Source of the DNA: Cyclobacterium sp. 1_MG-2023
GTDB lineage: Bacteria; Bacteroidota; Bacteroidia; Cytophagales; Cyclobacteriaceae
Length of the DNA stretch: 64,000 nucleotides
NCBI RefSeq assembly: GCF_030546805.1
Contig: NZ_JAUOPC010000008.1
Span: forward strand, 1-64,000
Direction of reading: 5' to 3'
In this document: piece by piece, positions 47,408-55,732 of the stretch
Numbering within the stretch: the stretch's first letter is position 1
How the letters are laid out: every line of letters starts with the position of its first letter
Notes under the pieces: model-generated
Seen by the model: only the letters and a program-made list of their open reading frames with translations
Told to the model about the DNA's origin: nothing
Database searches by the model: none
Made by a program: the position numbers and the translations under genes

Positions 47408-49123
47408 TTAACGGTTATTCAAGTTGTTTTGGTAAAATTCATAGCCGGGAAAATCCCCATCGTACGCAATTTTTCCGGCTTCCATTACTACTATCTTTTC
47501 TGCTCTTTTCAAGAGCGAATTCCTAGCTGTGACCAACACCAGCGTCCAAGGGCCTGAAAAAATAAAATCAAAAACCCTGTCAGACTCTTCTTTGCTCAGG
47601 TAATTGAGCTCCTCTTCAAGTAAGAGTAATTGGGGTTTGAAGCATAAACTTCGGGCTAAAATTATTTTACTAATGAGTGAATTATTGAGGCTTTTACCTT
47701 CCGGCAAAAGAACAGTTTCCAAGTCATCCTTCAGCCGGTATACAAAATCATTTAGCCCTACAATTTCTAAAACCTCTCTCAATTTTGTTTCGTCCACCCC
47801 TTCTTTGCCCACAGTGATGTTCTCCCTTATGGTGCCATGAAATATGGATTGCCTAGACAGGCTATCACCTATCATTGACCTTAACTTTTCCAAGGATAAA
47901 GTGTCCATTGGCAATTTGTTGACAATTACATTGCCCTGATAATCCTCCACCAACCCTGCCATTACCTGTAACAAGGTACTTTTTCCTGCCCCACTAGACC
48001 CTGTAAGTACTACCTTCTCCCCTTCTTTTATCTCTAGATTGATATTATTAAGTATCGCGTATTTTTTATCATTTGATTGTAGGCTAAGATTTCTAAACCC
48101 ATAAGCTAAACCTGACATTTCATCATTAAAAACATTCACCTTACCCGATGTACGCTCTAGGTCCATATCCATTATAAGTCCTAGTTTTTCTGTAGCAGTA
48201 AGGGTATCGTACACCGTTTCCAAACTAAGAATAATTTTCTCAACTGAATTAATGATAAGTACAATGATGATTTCCGCTGCCACAAACTGACCAATACTAA
48301 TCTCATTATTCAAAAGCAATAAACTCCCTGCGACCAATAAAATCACAACAATAAGCACCTTAAAAGCAATCAAAGCCTTGAATTGAAAAATTAAGACTGC
48401 AAAATGTGAATTCCGGAAATTAACATATTCCTTAACGAGTTCATCCACTTTTTTAAAAGGCAAAGAGGAAAAACCTGAAAGCTTAAATGTTTCTAAAGTT
48501 CTTGCTATTTCTTCCAACCAATAGGCCAATGCATATTTTGCTGATGACTCCTTCAGGCTGGTCTTCATCCCTTTTGGACTTGTAAACTTAAATATCAAAT
48601 ATATGGTAAGTACCAAGACCAGGGAGAATATAATAAAAAATGGGTGGTAGATGGCTAGCAATACCAACCCGAAGAAGACCTGAAGTGAAGCAGTACTAAA
48701 ATCTATTAGCAGTTTTGAAAGTCCCTTTTGTAGATTAATGGTATCAAAAAACCTATTGACCAATTCGGGAGCATAATTACCCCGCAAGGCCTCCATCTTT
48801 AACCTTGGTAATCTATACGCAAATTCAATAGCCGATTTACTGAAGACCCGTTGTTGTAATTTTTCAGATAAGTACAGCTGGCTTACTTGCAAAAAGCCAC
48901 CAAATATTACCCCAAGGGCAACCACGATTACCAAAATAACCCAAGAAGTGGTGAGTCTTCCTCCTAAAATAAAGTTTAGAATTGCCTGAATCCCTAAAGG
49001 TAGTGACAAGGAAACCAAGCCATTGAGTACCGCATAAAAATAGATGGCATAGATCTCTCTTTTTTCACTCTTCAGCAAACTAAAAAATCGTTTTAGAGGA
49101 GTATTGATTAATTGTTCATTCAT
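47408..49123 (-). CDS. ABC exporter (fused TMD-NBD) with degenerate ATPase motifs
   Basis: 571 residues: a six-helix transmembrane domain (about 1-310) and a nucleotide-binding domain (about 335-571); no C39 peptidase domain. Walker A is perfect (GSSGAGKST), but the other motifs are eroded: the Q-loop Gln position reads Ser, the LSGGQ signature reads LNNSL, Walker B reads LLLLEE (Asp to Glu), the D-loop SALD reads NYLS, and the H-loop His reads Ala (VTARN). The fold is preserved and the gene is intact, so it is not a decaying pseudogene by reading-frame criteria. Operon context predicts an exporter with HlyD and TolC, but normal ATP hydrolysis is doubtful. Confidence 0.88.
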   Translation of the reverse strand: MNEQLINTPLKRFFSLLKSEKREIYAIYFYAVLNGLVSLSLPLGIQAILNFILGGRLTTSWVILVIVVALGVIFGGFLQVSQLYLSEKLQQRVFSKSAIEFAYRLPRLKMEALRGNYAPELVNRFFDTINLQKGLSKLLIDFSTASLQVFFGLVLLAIYHPFFIIFSLVLVLTIYLIFKFTSPKGMKTSLKESSAKYALAYWLEEIARTLETFKLSGFSSLPFKKVDELVKEYVNFRNSHFAVLIFQFKALIAFKVLIVVILLVAGSLLLLNNEISIGQFVAAEIIIVLIINSVEKIILSLETVYDTLTATEKLGLIMDMDLERTSGKVNVFNDEMSGLAYGFRNLSLQSNDKKYAILNNINLEIKEGEKVVLTGSSGAGKSTLLQVMAGLVEDYQGNVIVNKLPMDTLSLEKLRSMIGDSLSRQSIFHGTIRENITVGKEGVDETKLREVLEIVGLNDFVYRLKDDLETVLLPEGKSLNNSLISKIILARSLCFKPQLLLLEEELNYLSKEESDRVFDFIFSGPWTLVLVTARNSLLKRAEKIVVMEAGKIAYDGDFPGYEFYQNNLNNR

Positions 49124-49794
49124 CTTTTAAGCGAATTAAAAACCATATTGTAATAAAAGTCCAATTTATTCTGTCCGTTAAAATTATCTTCAATCAAATC
49201 TGCCATATACAACTTGCTAAATGCATTCAGGTTGCTTGACCAAATGAGCGTTGAAACCACCACTTTTGGGAAAGGGTAATTGGGCTTATATTGAATAATC
49301 AAATCTTTAAAGCGCTCACTAAAATCATAAAACTGATGCAGCATGCTATTTTTCGCATTGCTTTTTAACTCTTTACTCATAAAAGATTTATTCGATTCTT
49401 GCATTACAACTTTTTTGAGTGAGCTAATGTTTAGGTAAAGATTTTCCAAATATATGGGCCCTTCTACTACAAGGTTGATTGCCATCTTAACTTTATCTTC
49501 AGGGCTTTCCAAGTTGGCTGTGCTATATACAAGGTTATGTTCAAGCCATCCCCAATACCAATTAATGAAGTATAACAATAATTTGTTTTTGTTTTCGAAA
49601 TACCTGTATATCGCTGCCTCCGTACATTCTACATCACGGGAAAGCATTTTGAAATTAAATGCCTCCATCCCCCTTGCCTCTATTAATGCAAGGCTTTCTG
49701 TGAGAATTCTCTTTCCTAATGCTGAACTTATGGGATCTTTAATGAAAATCTCATGACTCACAGGTATATTTATATTTTTCAGTATTCGGTGCAT
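49120..49794 (-). CDS. TetR/AcrR-family regulator
   Basis: 224 residues with an N-terminal helix-turn-helix of the TetR type (RGMEAFNFKMLSRDVECTEAAIYRYFENKNKLLLYFINW, about 39-77) and a helical ligand domain. Some features of the HTH differ from the usual (ECTEAAIYRYF is standard; the first helix is short). It is the first gene of the exporter operon and overlaps the ABC start by 4 bp, so it most likely represses its own operon; a matching dyad lies upstream. Inducer unknown. Confidence 0.88.
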   Translation of the reverse strand: MHRILKNINIPVSHEIFIKDPISSALGKRILTESLALIEARGMEAFNFKMLSRDVECTEAAIYRYFENKNKLLLYFINWYWGWLEHNLVYSTANLESPEDKVKMAINLVVEGPIYLENLYLNISSLKKVVMQESNKSFMSKELKSNAKNSMLHQFYDFSERFKDLIIQYKPNYPFPKVVVSTLIWSSNLNAFSKLYMADLIEDNFNGQNKLDFYYNMVFNSLKR

Positions 49795-49848
49795 GACAAA
49801 ATATCAGTAAGCTTAATTCAACAAAAACTATAACGAACATATTTTTTG

Positions 49849-49865
49849 TAAGTTTAACTAACTTA
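49849..49865. promoter_or_regulatory. Candidate TetR operator
   Basis: TAAGTT-TAACT-AACTTA, a perfect 6-bp dyad with 5-nt spacer, 55 nt upstream of the tetR ATG and just upstream of a possible -7 box (TAGTTTTTG on the minus strand). Location and symmetry fit an autoregulatory operator; binding is inferred. Confidence 0.4.
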
Positions 49866-49911
49866 ACACATACAATTTTAGAAGTCGACGTTTAGTGTTG
49901 ATAAATCGGGT

Positions 49912-50307
49912 TTATTGAGCTGGATTATTTTTGTTCTCTTGATAAGAAATATCGCCTAGCCAATACAGGTAAAGCACCTTAGAATACCTGAGCATTATGG
50001 GCAGTAAAAGCACATTGAAAAACACAACTGAAACAATGTAAACCATAAGGTCAGGATCGTCGAAAACATAATTAAGAACGATCATAACGTTCACAAACAA
50101 TGCGACAGACAATGCGTAACTAATGTACATGGCACCATAATAAAAGTCCGGCTCCGGGACGAGTTCTGCACCACATTTGGGACAGTTATGATTCACATCA
50201 GATAATTTCCGAAAACTAAATACAGAAACCGGGAAGATATTACCTTCCCTACATTTGGGACATTTTGCTTTAGCGATAGCGCCTATTAAGCTATTATTTT
50301 CATTCAT
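49912..50307 (-). CDS. DUF983 family membrane protein
   Basis: 131 residues. Two CxxC pairs (AKCPKCREGNIF and HNCPKCGAELVPEPDF) form a probable zinc ribbon near the N-terminus, followed by two membrane helices (YGAMYISYALSVALFVNVMIV and YIVSVVFFNVLLLPIMLR). This is the DUF983 architecture. Function unknown. It is 11 bp after the small gene upstream and likely forms an operon with it. Confidence 0.9.
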   Translation of the reverse strand: MNENNSLIGAIAKAKCPKCREGNIFPVSVFSFRKLSDVNHNCPKCGAELVPEPDFYYGAMYISYALSVALFVNVMIVLNYVFDDPDLMVYIVSVVFFNVLLLPIMLRYSKVLYLYWLGDISYQENKNNPAQ

Positions 50308-50318
50308 TTATAAATAAA

Positions 50319-50522
50319 TTAGCGTACTTCGTCCAAATCATAATCTTTCCCTTTCCCCCAGCGCAATAACTCTTCAAGTTCATAATGCTCGAGAGTGTCC
50401 AAATCTTTCATTTTGAAGTTCTCCCTGCCGGTTCTTTCCATAACCTCCAAAAATCTGATCTCTCCAAAGTTTACAAGCTTATAAACTCGGCCTACTCTTA
50501 TATTGTCAATTGCTAAAGGCAT
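50319..50522 (-). CDS. Small conserved hypothetical protein
   Basis: 67 residues: a beta-rich first half (IDNIRVGRVYKLVNFGEIRFLEVMER) and an acidic helical second half (DLDTLEHYELEELLRWGKG). No signal or membrane segment. It has a good ATG and sits 11 bp before the DUF983 gene, which supports it being real. Nucleic-acid or protein binding is possible but not shown. Confidence 0.72.
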   Translation of the reverse strand: MPLAIDNIRVGRVYKLVNFGEIRFLEVMERTGRENFKMKDLDTLEHYELEELLRWGKGKDYDLDEVR

Positions 50523-50751
50523 TCGGAAAAATTTTTAAATAGGGAAATTATTTATTGTAATCTTCTTCGCCAAAAGTCGAAGAACTCAAAGTTAATTTCT
50601 TTTCCTTTTAAAATCCATTTGAGCAGCAAAAGGTTTCATATTTCTGAATTGAATTGGTTTTAAATTTATGATCGGTTAAAAATGCCGGGAATTTCTTGAA
50701 ATGTTCACAAGTTATTTTATCCTAATAATTAAAATTTCCCCGATAATCTAT

Positions 50752-50759
50752 TAATTTTG
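50752..50759 (+). promoter_or_regulatory. Promoter -7 box for serBA fusion
   Basis: TAATTTTG, exact TAnnTTTG, in the same TTAATTTTGCA context as the pabB promoter; 24 nt before the ATG at 50784. Confidence 0.6.
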
Positions 50760-50783
50760 CAACTCATAAAAAATTGCTTAAAA

Positions 50784-52676
50784 ATGACCGCCACAAAAAA
50801 GTTTATTATTGATTTTGACAGCACTTTTACAAAGGTAGAAGCTTTGGATATTTTAGGTGAAATCAGCCTTAGGGATGATCCTGCCAAAGCTGAAAAGCTA
50901 CAATCAATAAAGGACATTACCGACCAGGGAATGGAAGGTAAACTCACTTTTAGAGAGAGTCTTGTCAAGCGGGTAGAGATTTTGAATGCCAACAAAGATC
51001 AAATCTCTGAATTGATTTCTGAATTAAAGAAAAAGGTTTCAGATTCGTTCCAAAGAAACAAAGAGTTTTTGCTTGAAAACCGAGCTGACATTTATATCAT
51101 TTCAAATGGTTTTAAGGATTTTGTCAGCCCTATCGTAACAAGTTTCGGAATTAAACCGGAAAATGTCTTTGCCAATGAATTTGTCTATGACGAATCCGGT
51201 AAAATCATTGGTTTTAATGAAGACAATCCTTTGTCAAAAAACAATGGTAAGCCTGAAACAATCAAGAAGTTAAAGCTTAGTGGCGACATCTATGTAATCG
51301 GAGATGGATACACTGACTATGAAATTAAAGCTTCAGGTGTTGCCAATAAGTTTTATGCCTTTACGGAAAATATTCACAGGCCTTCTGTTTCTTCCAAAGC
51401 AGACCATATTGCCCCTAGTTTAGATGAGATTCTCTACGTGAATAAAATGAATAAAAAGTTTTCCTATCCAAAAAGTCGTATCAATGTACTACTATTGGAA
51501 AATGTTCACCCAATCGGGGTAGAATTAATGAAAGCGGAGGGCTACAATGTAGAAGTCATCAGTTCTGCACTTTCGGAAGAGGAACTCGCTGAAAAAATCA
51601 AAAAGGTATCTGTACTTGGTATTCGCTCCAAAACCCAAGTCACCAAAAAGGTTTTAGAAAATGCAGATAGGTTAATTTCTATTGGTGCTTTTTGTATTGG
51701 CACCAATCAAATTGACTTGGAAACATGTCAGGAAAAAGGGATAGCTGTATTCAATGCCCCATTTAGCAATACCAGGTCGGTAGTGGAACTTGCCATTGCA
51801 GAGATAATCTTTTTGATGCGTGGTATGATCGACAAAACCACTAATATGCATGAGGGCAAATGGAATAAAAGTGCCAATGGAAGTTTTGAAATCAGGGGTA
51901 AGAAACTAGGCATTATTGGCTATGGAAATATCGGCTCACAATTATCTGTTTTGGCTGAAAACATGGGCTTGAATGTATATTATTATGATTTGGTGGAGAG
52001 GCTTGCACTGGGGAATGCTACGAAGGTAGATTCTTTGGACGAGCTTCTTGAAAGTTGTGATGTCATTTCCTTACATGTGGATGGACGAAAGGACAATGAA
52101 CTTTTGCTGGACCAGGAAAAAATCGCCAAAATGAAAAAAGGCGCCTATCTTATCAACCTTAGTAGGGGACATGTGGTGGATGTAGCTGCACTTCGTGATG
52201 CTTTAAACTCCGGTCACTTGTCCGGCGCGGGAATAGATGTATTTCCTAAGGAGCCTAAGAACAATACTGAACCCTTCGAATCCGCCTTAAAAGGATTGCC
52301 TAACACTATCCTTACTCCCCACATCGGAGGAAGTACTTTGGAGGCACAGCAAAACATTGCTCGATTTGTTCCGGGCAAAATCATTGAGTACATCAATACC
52401 GGAAACACTTATAATAGTGTAAACTTCCCAAATATACAGTTGCCTTTCTTGCACGATGCGCACAGGTTAATTCATATTCATTTAAATGAGCCCGGTATCA
52501 TGGCAAAGATCAATAATGTATTGGCTGATTTTGATATAAACATTGTGGGCCAATACCTCAAAACCAATGAGAAAATTGGCTATGTTATCACTGATATTGA
52601 CAAAGCTTATAGCAGCAAGGTTATCGATGAATTGAAAGCCATACAAGGCACCATCAGATTTAGAGTATTGTATTAA
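50784..52676 (+). CDS. serA: Phosphoserine phosphatase-phosphoglycerate dehydrogenase fusion
   Basis: 630 residues from the ATG at 50784 (an upstream TTG would lie on the promoter). Residues about 1-215 are a SerB-like HAD phosphatase: DFDSTFTKVE nucleophile, IISNGF, the GKPET lysine and GDGYTDYEIKASG. Residues about 230-545 are a PGDH: NAD site LGIIGYGNIGSQ, NLSRGHVVD (Arg) and TPHIGGSTLEAQ (catalytic His). An ACT domain follows (IHIHLNEPGIMAKINN, about 560-630), suggesting serine feedback. One protein therefore carries steps 1 and 3 of serine synthesis; the transaminase of step 2 (SerC) is not in the window. A terminator follows. Confidence 0.93.
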   Translation: MTATKKFIIDFDSTFTKVEALDILGEISLRDDPAKAEKLQSIKDITDQGMEGKLTFRESLVKRVEILNANKDQISELISELKKKVSDSFQRNKEFLLENRADIYIISNGFKDFVSPIVTSFGIKPENVFANEFVYDESGKIIGFNEDNPLSKNNGKPETIKKLKLSGDIYVIGDGYTDYEIKASGVANKFYAFTENIHRPSVSSKADHIAPSLDEILYVNKMNKKFSYPKSRINVLLLENVHPIGVELMKAEGYNVEVISSALSEEELAEKIKKVSVLGIRSKTQVTKKVLENADRLISIGAFCIGTNQIDLETCQEKGIAVFNAPFSNTRSVVELAIAEIIFLMRGMIDKTTNMHEGKWNKSANGSFEIRGKKLGIIGYGNIGSQLSVLAENMGLNVYYYDLVERLALGNATKVDSLDELLESCDVISLHVDGRKDNELLLDQEKIAKMKKGAYLINLSRGHVVDVAALRDALNSGHLSGAGIDVFPKEPKNNTEPFESALKGLPNTILTPHIGGSTLEAQQNIARFVPGKIIEYINTGNTYNSVNFPNIQLPFLHDAHRLIHIHLNEPGIMAKINNVLADFDINIVGQYLKTNEKIGYVITDIDKAYSSKVIDELKAIQGTIRFRVLY

Positions 52677-52680
52677 GACA

Positions 52681-52713
52681 AAAAAAGGGGGACTGACAAG
52701 CAGTCCCCCTTTT
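52681..52713 (+). terminator. Terminator after the serA fusion
   Basis: GGGGGACTG, loop ACAAG, CAGTCCCCC with A-tract and T4; a 13-bp stem including flanking A/T pairs, 7 bp after the stop. Confidence 0.92.
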
Positions 52714-53149
52714 AAATATGGTCCGAATCATGGAGTGTTACAAACCTCCAGTTAAACAAGATTTGAGCTGCGCTTTTCTCGCAACCTTCCACTGTTATCC
52801 TGCATCATAAATGATACGAGGTCTTTTCTAAGAAAAGATGAGGCCTGGTTTTGAAAATGCGCTTCACTCGGTATATTAATCAATTGTGAAGTTTGAACAT
52901 GTCGCTGACCCGAACCACAATGCAAATATACAATCAATATGAGGAAACCTCAAACCTCCGCTTCCAGTATTTGCGCTTTACCGCTTAAAAGAGGTAAGTC
53001 TCAAGTGCTTATTTAATCTTTTAAAAACAGGCTGTAAAAAATTGTATTAAGAAATTATTTTATTAATTTAAAAACCTTAGGCAATTGATATTTGGCGAGG
53101 ATAATTACCAATAGCATTCACCTGACAGAACCTTTAATTATTAAAAATA
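52714..53149. other. Intergenic region before the universal stress gene
   Basis: 436 bp. A small perfect stem TCTTTTC-TAA-GAAAAGA sits at 52822-52838; a possible -7-like GATATTTG lies near 53088. A 61-codon minus-strand frame at 52752-52937 has no coding character. No RNA gene recognised. Confidence 0.45.
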
Positions 53150-54073
53150 ATGTATCAAATCAAAAAAATCATTGTTTGTCTTGACCAATCAGAGATGGAC
53201 AAAACATTGGTAAAATTTGCCGCATTTATAGCAAAGAGCAACCAATCTAAAAAGATTTATTTCACAAATATTATTAGAAACTTAAGCATCCCTAAGGATG
53301 TGTTATCTGAATTCCCTAATCTGATCAATAATATGGTGGAAGAAAGGAAAAGTCAGATGGAACAAGTGGTTAAGGAGAACCTGGATCCTAATTTGAAAAT
53401 AAACACCAGCTTTGTGGTGAGAGAGGGCCAACTTTCAAAGAAAATACTCAAACTAGCCAGTGAAAAGTCTGCAGATATAATCCTTGTGGGTAAAAAGACC
53501 ACTATCAGTGGCTCAGGGGTAATCACCCAGCGGTTGGCAAGACGAGCTTCTTGTTCACTTTTAATTGTTCCGGAAAACAGTAGTCCTAAGGTAAAAAAGA
53601 TTCTTGTTCCAAGTGATTTTTCTGATTATTCCAAAGATGCACTTGAAGAAGCCATTGAAATTACTGAAAAAAATGGAGGCAAATCAGATATCATTTGCCA
53701 AAATGTATACTCAGTCCCTTCCGGTTACCATTTTACAGGTAAAACCTATGAAGAGTTTAGTGAAATTATGCTCATGCATGCTGAGGTAAACTACAAAAAA
53801 TTTATCCGAAAAATTGATACCAAAGGCCACAAAATTAAGCCCCTATACACAAAAGATGAGGACGATGACCCGGTGGTTGACATCATCAATAAGGCAGAAG
53901 AAATAGATGCAAACCTTATCATTATTGGTGCAAAAGGCAGAACAGCTGCCACGGCTTTGTTTATAGGTAGCCTGGCAGAAAGACTGATTCAAGTCAATAA
54001 TAAAGTACCTTTACTTGTAACAAGACCCAAGGGCAAAAATGCCGGCATCATAGAGTATATTCTTGAAATTTAA
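53150..54073 (+). CDS. Tandem universal stress protein (UspA family)
   Basis: 307 residues with two Usp domains (about 1-148 and 150-300). Each begins with a beta strand and Asp (KKIIVCLDQSEMD and KKILVPSDFSDYS). The second keeps the ATP-binding G-x2-G-x9-G-S pattern (IIIGAKGRTAATALFIGSLAERL); the first is altered (LVGKKTTISGSGVITQRLARR) and may bind ATP poorly. Cytoplasmic stress protein of unknown target. Single gene with its own upstream region. Confidence 0.93.
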   Translation: MYQIKKIIVCLDQSEMDKTLVKFAAFIAKSNQSKKIYFTNIIRNLSIPKDVLSEFPNLINNMVEERKSQMEQVVKENLDPNLKINTSFVVREGQLSKKILKLASEKSADIILVGKKTTISGSGVITQRLARRASCSLLIVPENSSPKVKKILVPSDFSDYSKDALEEAIEITEKNGGKSDIICQNVYSVPSGYHFTGKTYEEFSEIMLMHAEVNYKKFIRKIDTKGHKIKPLYTKDEDDDPVVDIINKAEEIDANLIIIGAKGRTAATALFIGSLAERLIQVNNKVPLLVTRPKGKNAGIIEYILEI

Positions 54074-54154
54074 CCTTAAGCCACACGAAGCTCAAACTTT
54101 AGGACTTTTTGCGAATATTTCATAACTTTAAATTGTATAACAATAATATATGTC

Positions 54155-55111
54155 ATGAATTTTAAGTCATTGTGTTTTTTATTAGTAGCCTTCTCATTCA
54201 TCAGCTTTGATGCACATTCCCAACTTTTGCGGAGAATAAAAAGAGCCGCATCTGAAGGGGTTTCAAGAGCTGTGGAAAAGACAGTAGAAAAAGAAGTTGA
54301 AAAGGCTACCCAAAGGCAGCTTGAAAAGACTTTTAGAAACCTTTATGGAGACATCGAAGAGAATGCTGACGGAGATACCACCGGTCAAGTGGGTTCTTCA
54401 AATGGTTCCTACGACTTCAGCAAAGTCATGGGATCAATCAATATGAATGTTGATACGGAAAGTGACTATAGCTTTACGGGGTTGGCTGTGATAGAAATCA
54501 AAAGCACCAATAAAAAAGGGAAAGCAGAAGACCCAATGAGTTTTAACTCCTTTTTGACAGATAATTCTGATTATTATGGAATGGAATTCATAGATCCTGA
54601 TGGTAAAAATAAGTCCGAAAAGTCGGTGATTATTATGGATCATAAGAACAACGCCACTGTCATTTTGATAGAGAATGAGAAGGAAAAATCCAGCATGGCT
54701 TTTGGAATGGATTATGGTGGCATGATGGACAACTATCAGGTTGAAAGTGACGGTTCTTCTCCAGCCAATGTTTCCTTTGAAAAAACAGGTAACACCAAGG
54801 AAATATTAGGTTACACCTGTGAAGAGTACCAAATGGTATCTGAAGATGGAGAAGGCACTTATTGGATTAGCAAAGATCCTGTAGAAGGATTGGAAGGTTT
54901 TTGGAGCAAAAACAGTCCACTAATCACAAAAAAAATGAAGGAACAAAACAGCTCCTATTTCACCAGCTTCCCTGGTGGTAACATCATGGAAATGTATTTT
55001 ACAGACAATGAAGAAGGCGTTTCTTCTGAGATGAAAATCATCAAAATTGATACCAACCAACCCAAATCATTTGAGTTGGCCGACTATCCAAATCCAATGA
55101 AAGCCAATTAA
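54155..55111 (+). CDS. DUF4412 exported protein
   Basis: 318 residues with a signal peptide (MNFKSLCFLLVAFSFISFDAHS), a basic/acidic helical linker (KTVEKEVEKATQRQLEKTF), and a beta-rich DUF4412 domain (about 95-310) with the conserved ILGYTCEEYQM. It is probably periplasmic or outer-membrane associated; function unknown in this family. The next gene, dihydrofolate reductase, starts 25 bp after its stop. Confidence 0.9.
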   Translation: MNFKSLCFLLVAFSFISFDAHSQLLRRIKRAASEGVSRAVEKTVEKEVEKATQRQLEKTFRNLYGDIEENADGDTTGQVGSSNGSYDFSKVMGSINMNVDTESDYSFTGLAVIEIKSTNKKGKAEDPMSFNSFLTDNSDYYGMEFIDPDGKNKSEKSVIIMDHKNNATVILIENEKEKSSMAFGMDYGGMMDNYQVESDGSSPANVSFEKTGNTKEILGYTCEEYQMVSEDGEGTYWISKDPVEGLEGFWSKNSPLITKKMKEQNSSYFTSFPGGNIMEMYFTDNEEGVSSEMKIIKIDTNQPKSFELADYPNPMKAN

Positions 55112-55136
55112 TAATGCTTAAATATTTCCCAATCCA

Positions 55137-55640
55137 TTGATCGTTTCTATTATAGTTGCAAAGGCTACAAACAATGCAATCGGCTTAAAAGGAGACTTGC
55201 CTTGGCGCCTTCCAGCAGACCTTAAGCACTTCAAAAAAACTACAGCAGGTCACCATGTAATTATGGGTAGAAAGACCTTTGAGACTTTGCAAAAACCACT
55301 TCCCGGCAGAACACATTTAGTGATTACCAGTAACCGAAATTATTCGGTTCCCGAAGGTCATAAAGTAGTACACAGTTTGGAGGAGGCAATTGCCATAGGT
55401 AAAGAAAAAGAGCTAGAAAAAATCTTCATCTTAGGGGGAGCAGAGATTTACAAGCTGGCCTTACCTTACTGTCATGAAATGATCATTACTGAGATAGATG
55501 CTTATCCTGAAGCAGATACTTATTTCCCGGATTTTGAAAAAGGAGATTGGGTGATTTGCGATAAAAGCACCCATCCCAAAGATGAAAACAATCCATTCAA
55601 TTTTGCGTTTGTGACCTATAGAAGAAAAGCTGTCCCTTAA
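55137..55640 (+). CDS. folA: Dihydrofolate reductase
   Basis: 167 residues; reduces dihydrofolate to tetrahydrofolate with NADPH. Motifs: SIIVAKATNNAIGLKGDLPWRLPADLKHFKK (with the LPW/Asp region), HHVIMGRKTFETL and FILGGAEIYKLALP. The start is TTG at 55137, because a stop lies in frame 18 bp upstream and no ATG is available, so expression may be low. Thymidylate synthase, its common neighbour in Bacteroidota, is not adjacent. Confidence 0.93.
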   Translation: MIVSIIVAKATNNAIGLKGDLPWRLPADLKHFKKTTAGHHVIMGRKTFETLQKPLPGRTHLVITSNRNYSVPEGHKVVHSLEEAIAIGKEKELEKIFILGGAEIYKLALPYCHEMIITEIDAYPEADTYFPDFEKGDWVICDKSTHPKDENNPFNFAFVTYRRKAVP

Positions 55641-55696
55641 AGCAATTTTATAGTAAAGATTTCTCCCAAAAATAATCATTGCTCAAAGGAAACAGT

Positions 55697-55704
55697 TAAT
55701 TTTG
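55697..55704 (+). promoter_or_regulatory. Promoter -7 box for cinA
   Basis: TAATTTTG, exact TAnnTTTG in the recurring TTAATTTTG context, 28 nt before the ATG. Confidence 0.55.
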
Positions 55705-55732
55705 AAACCAAATAAGGTTAAAACCGTGTCAC

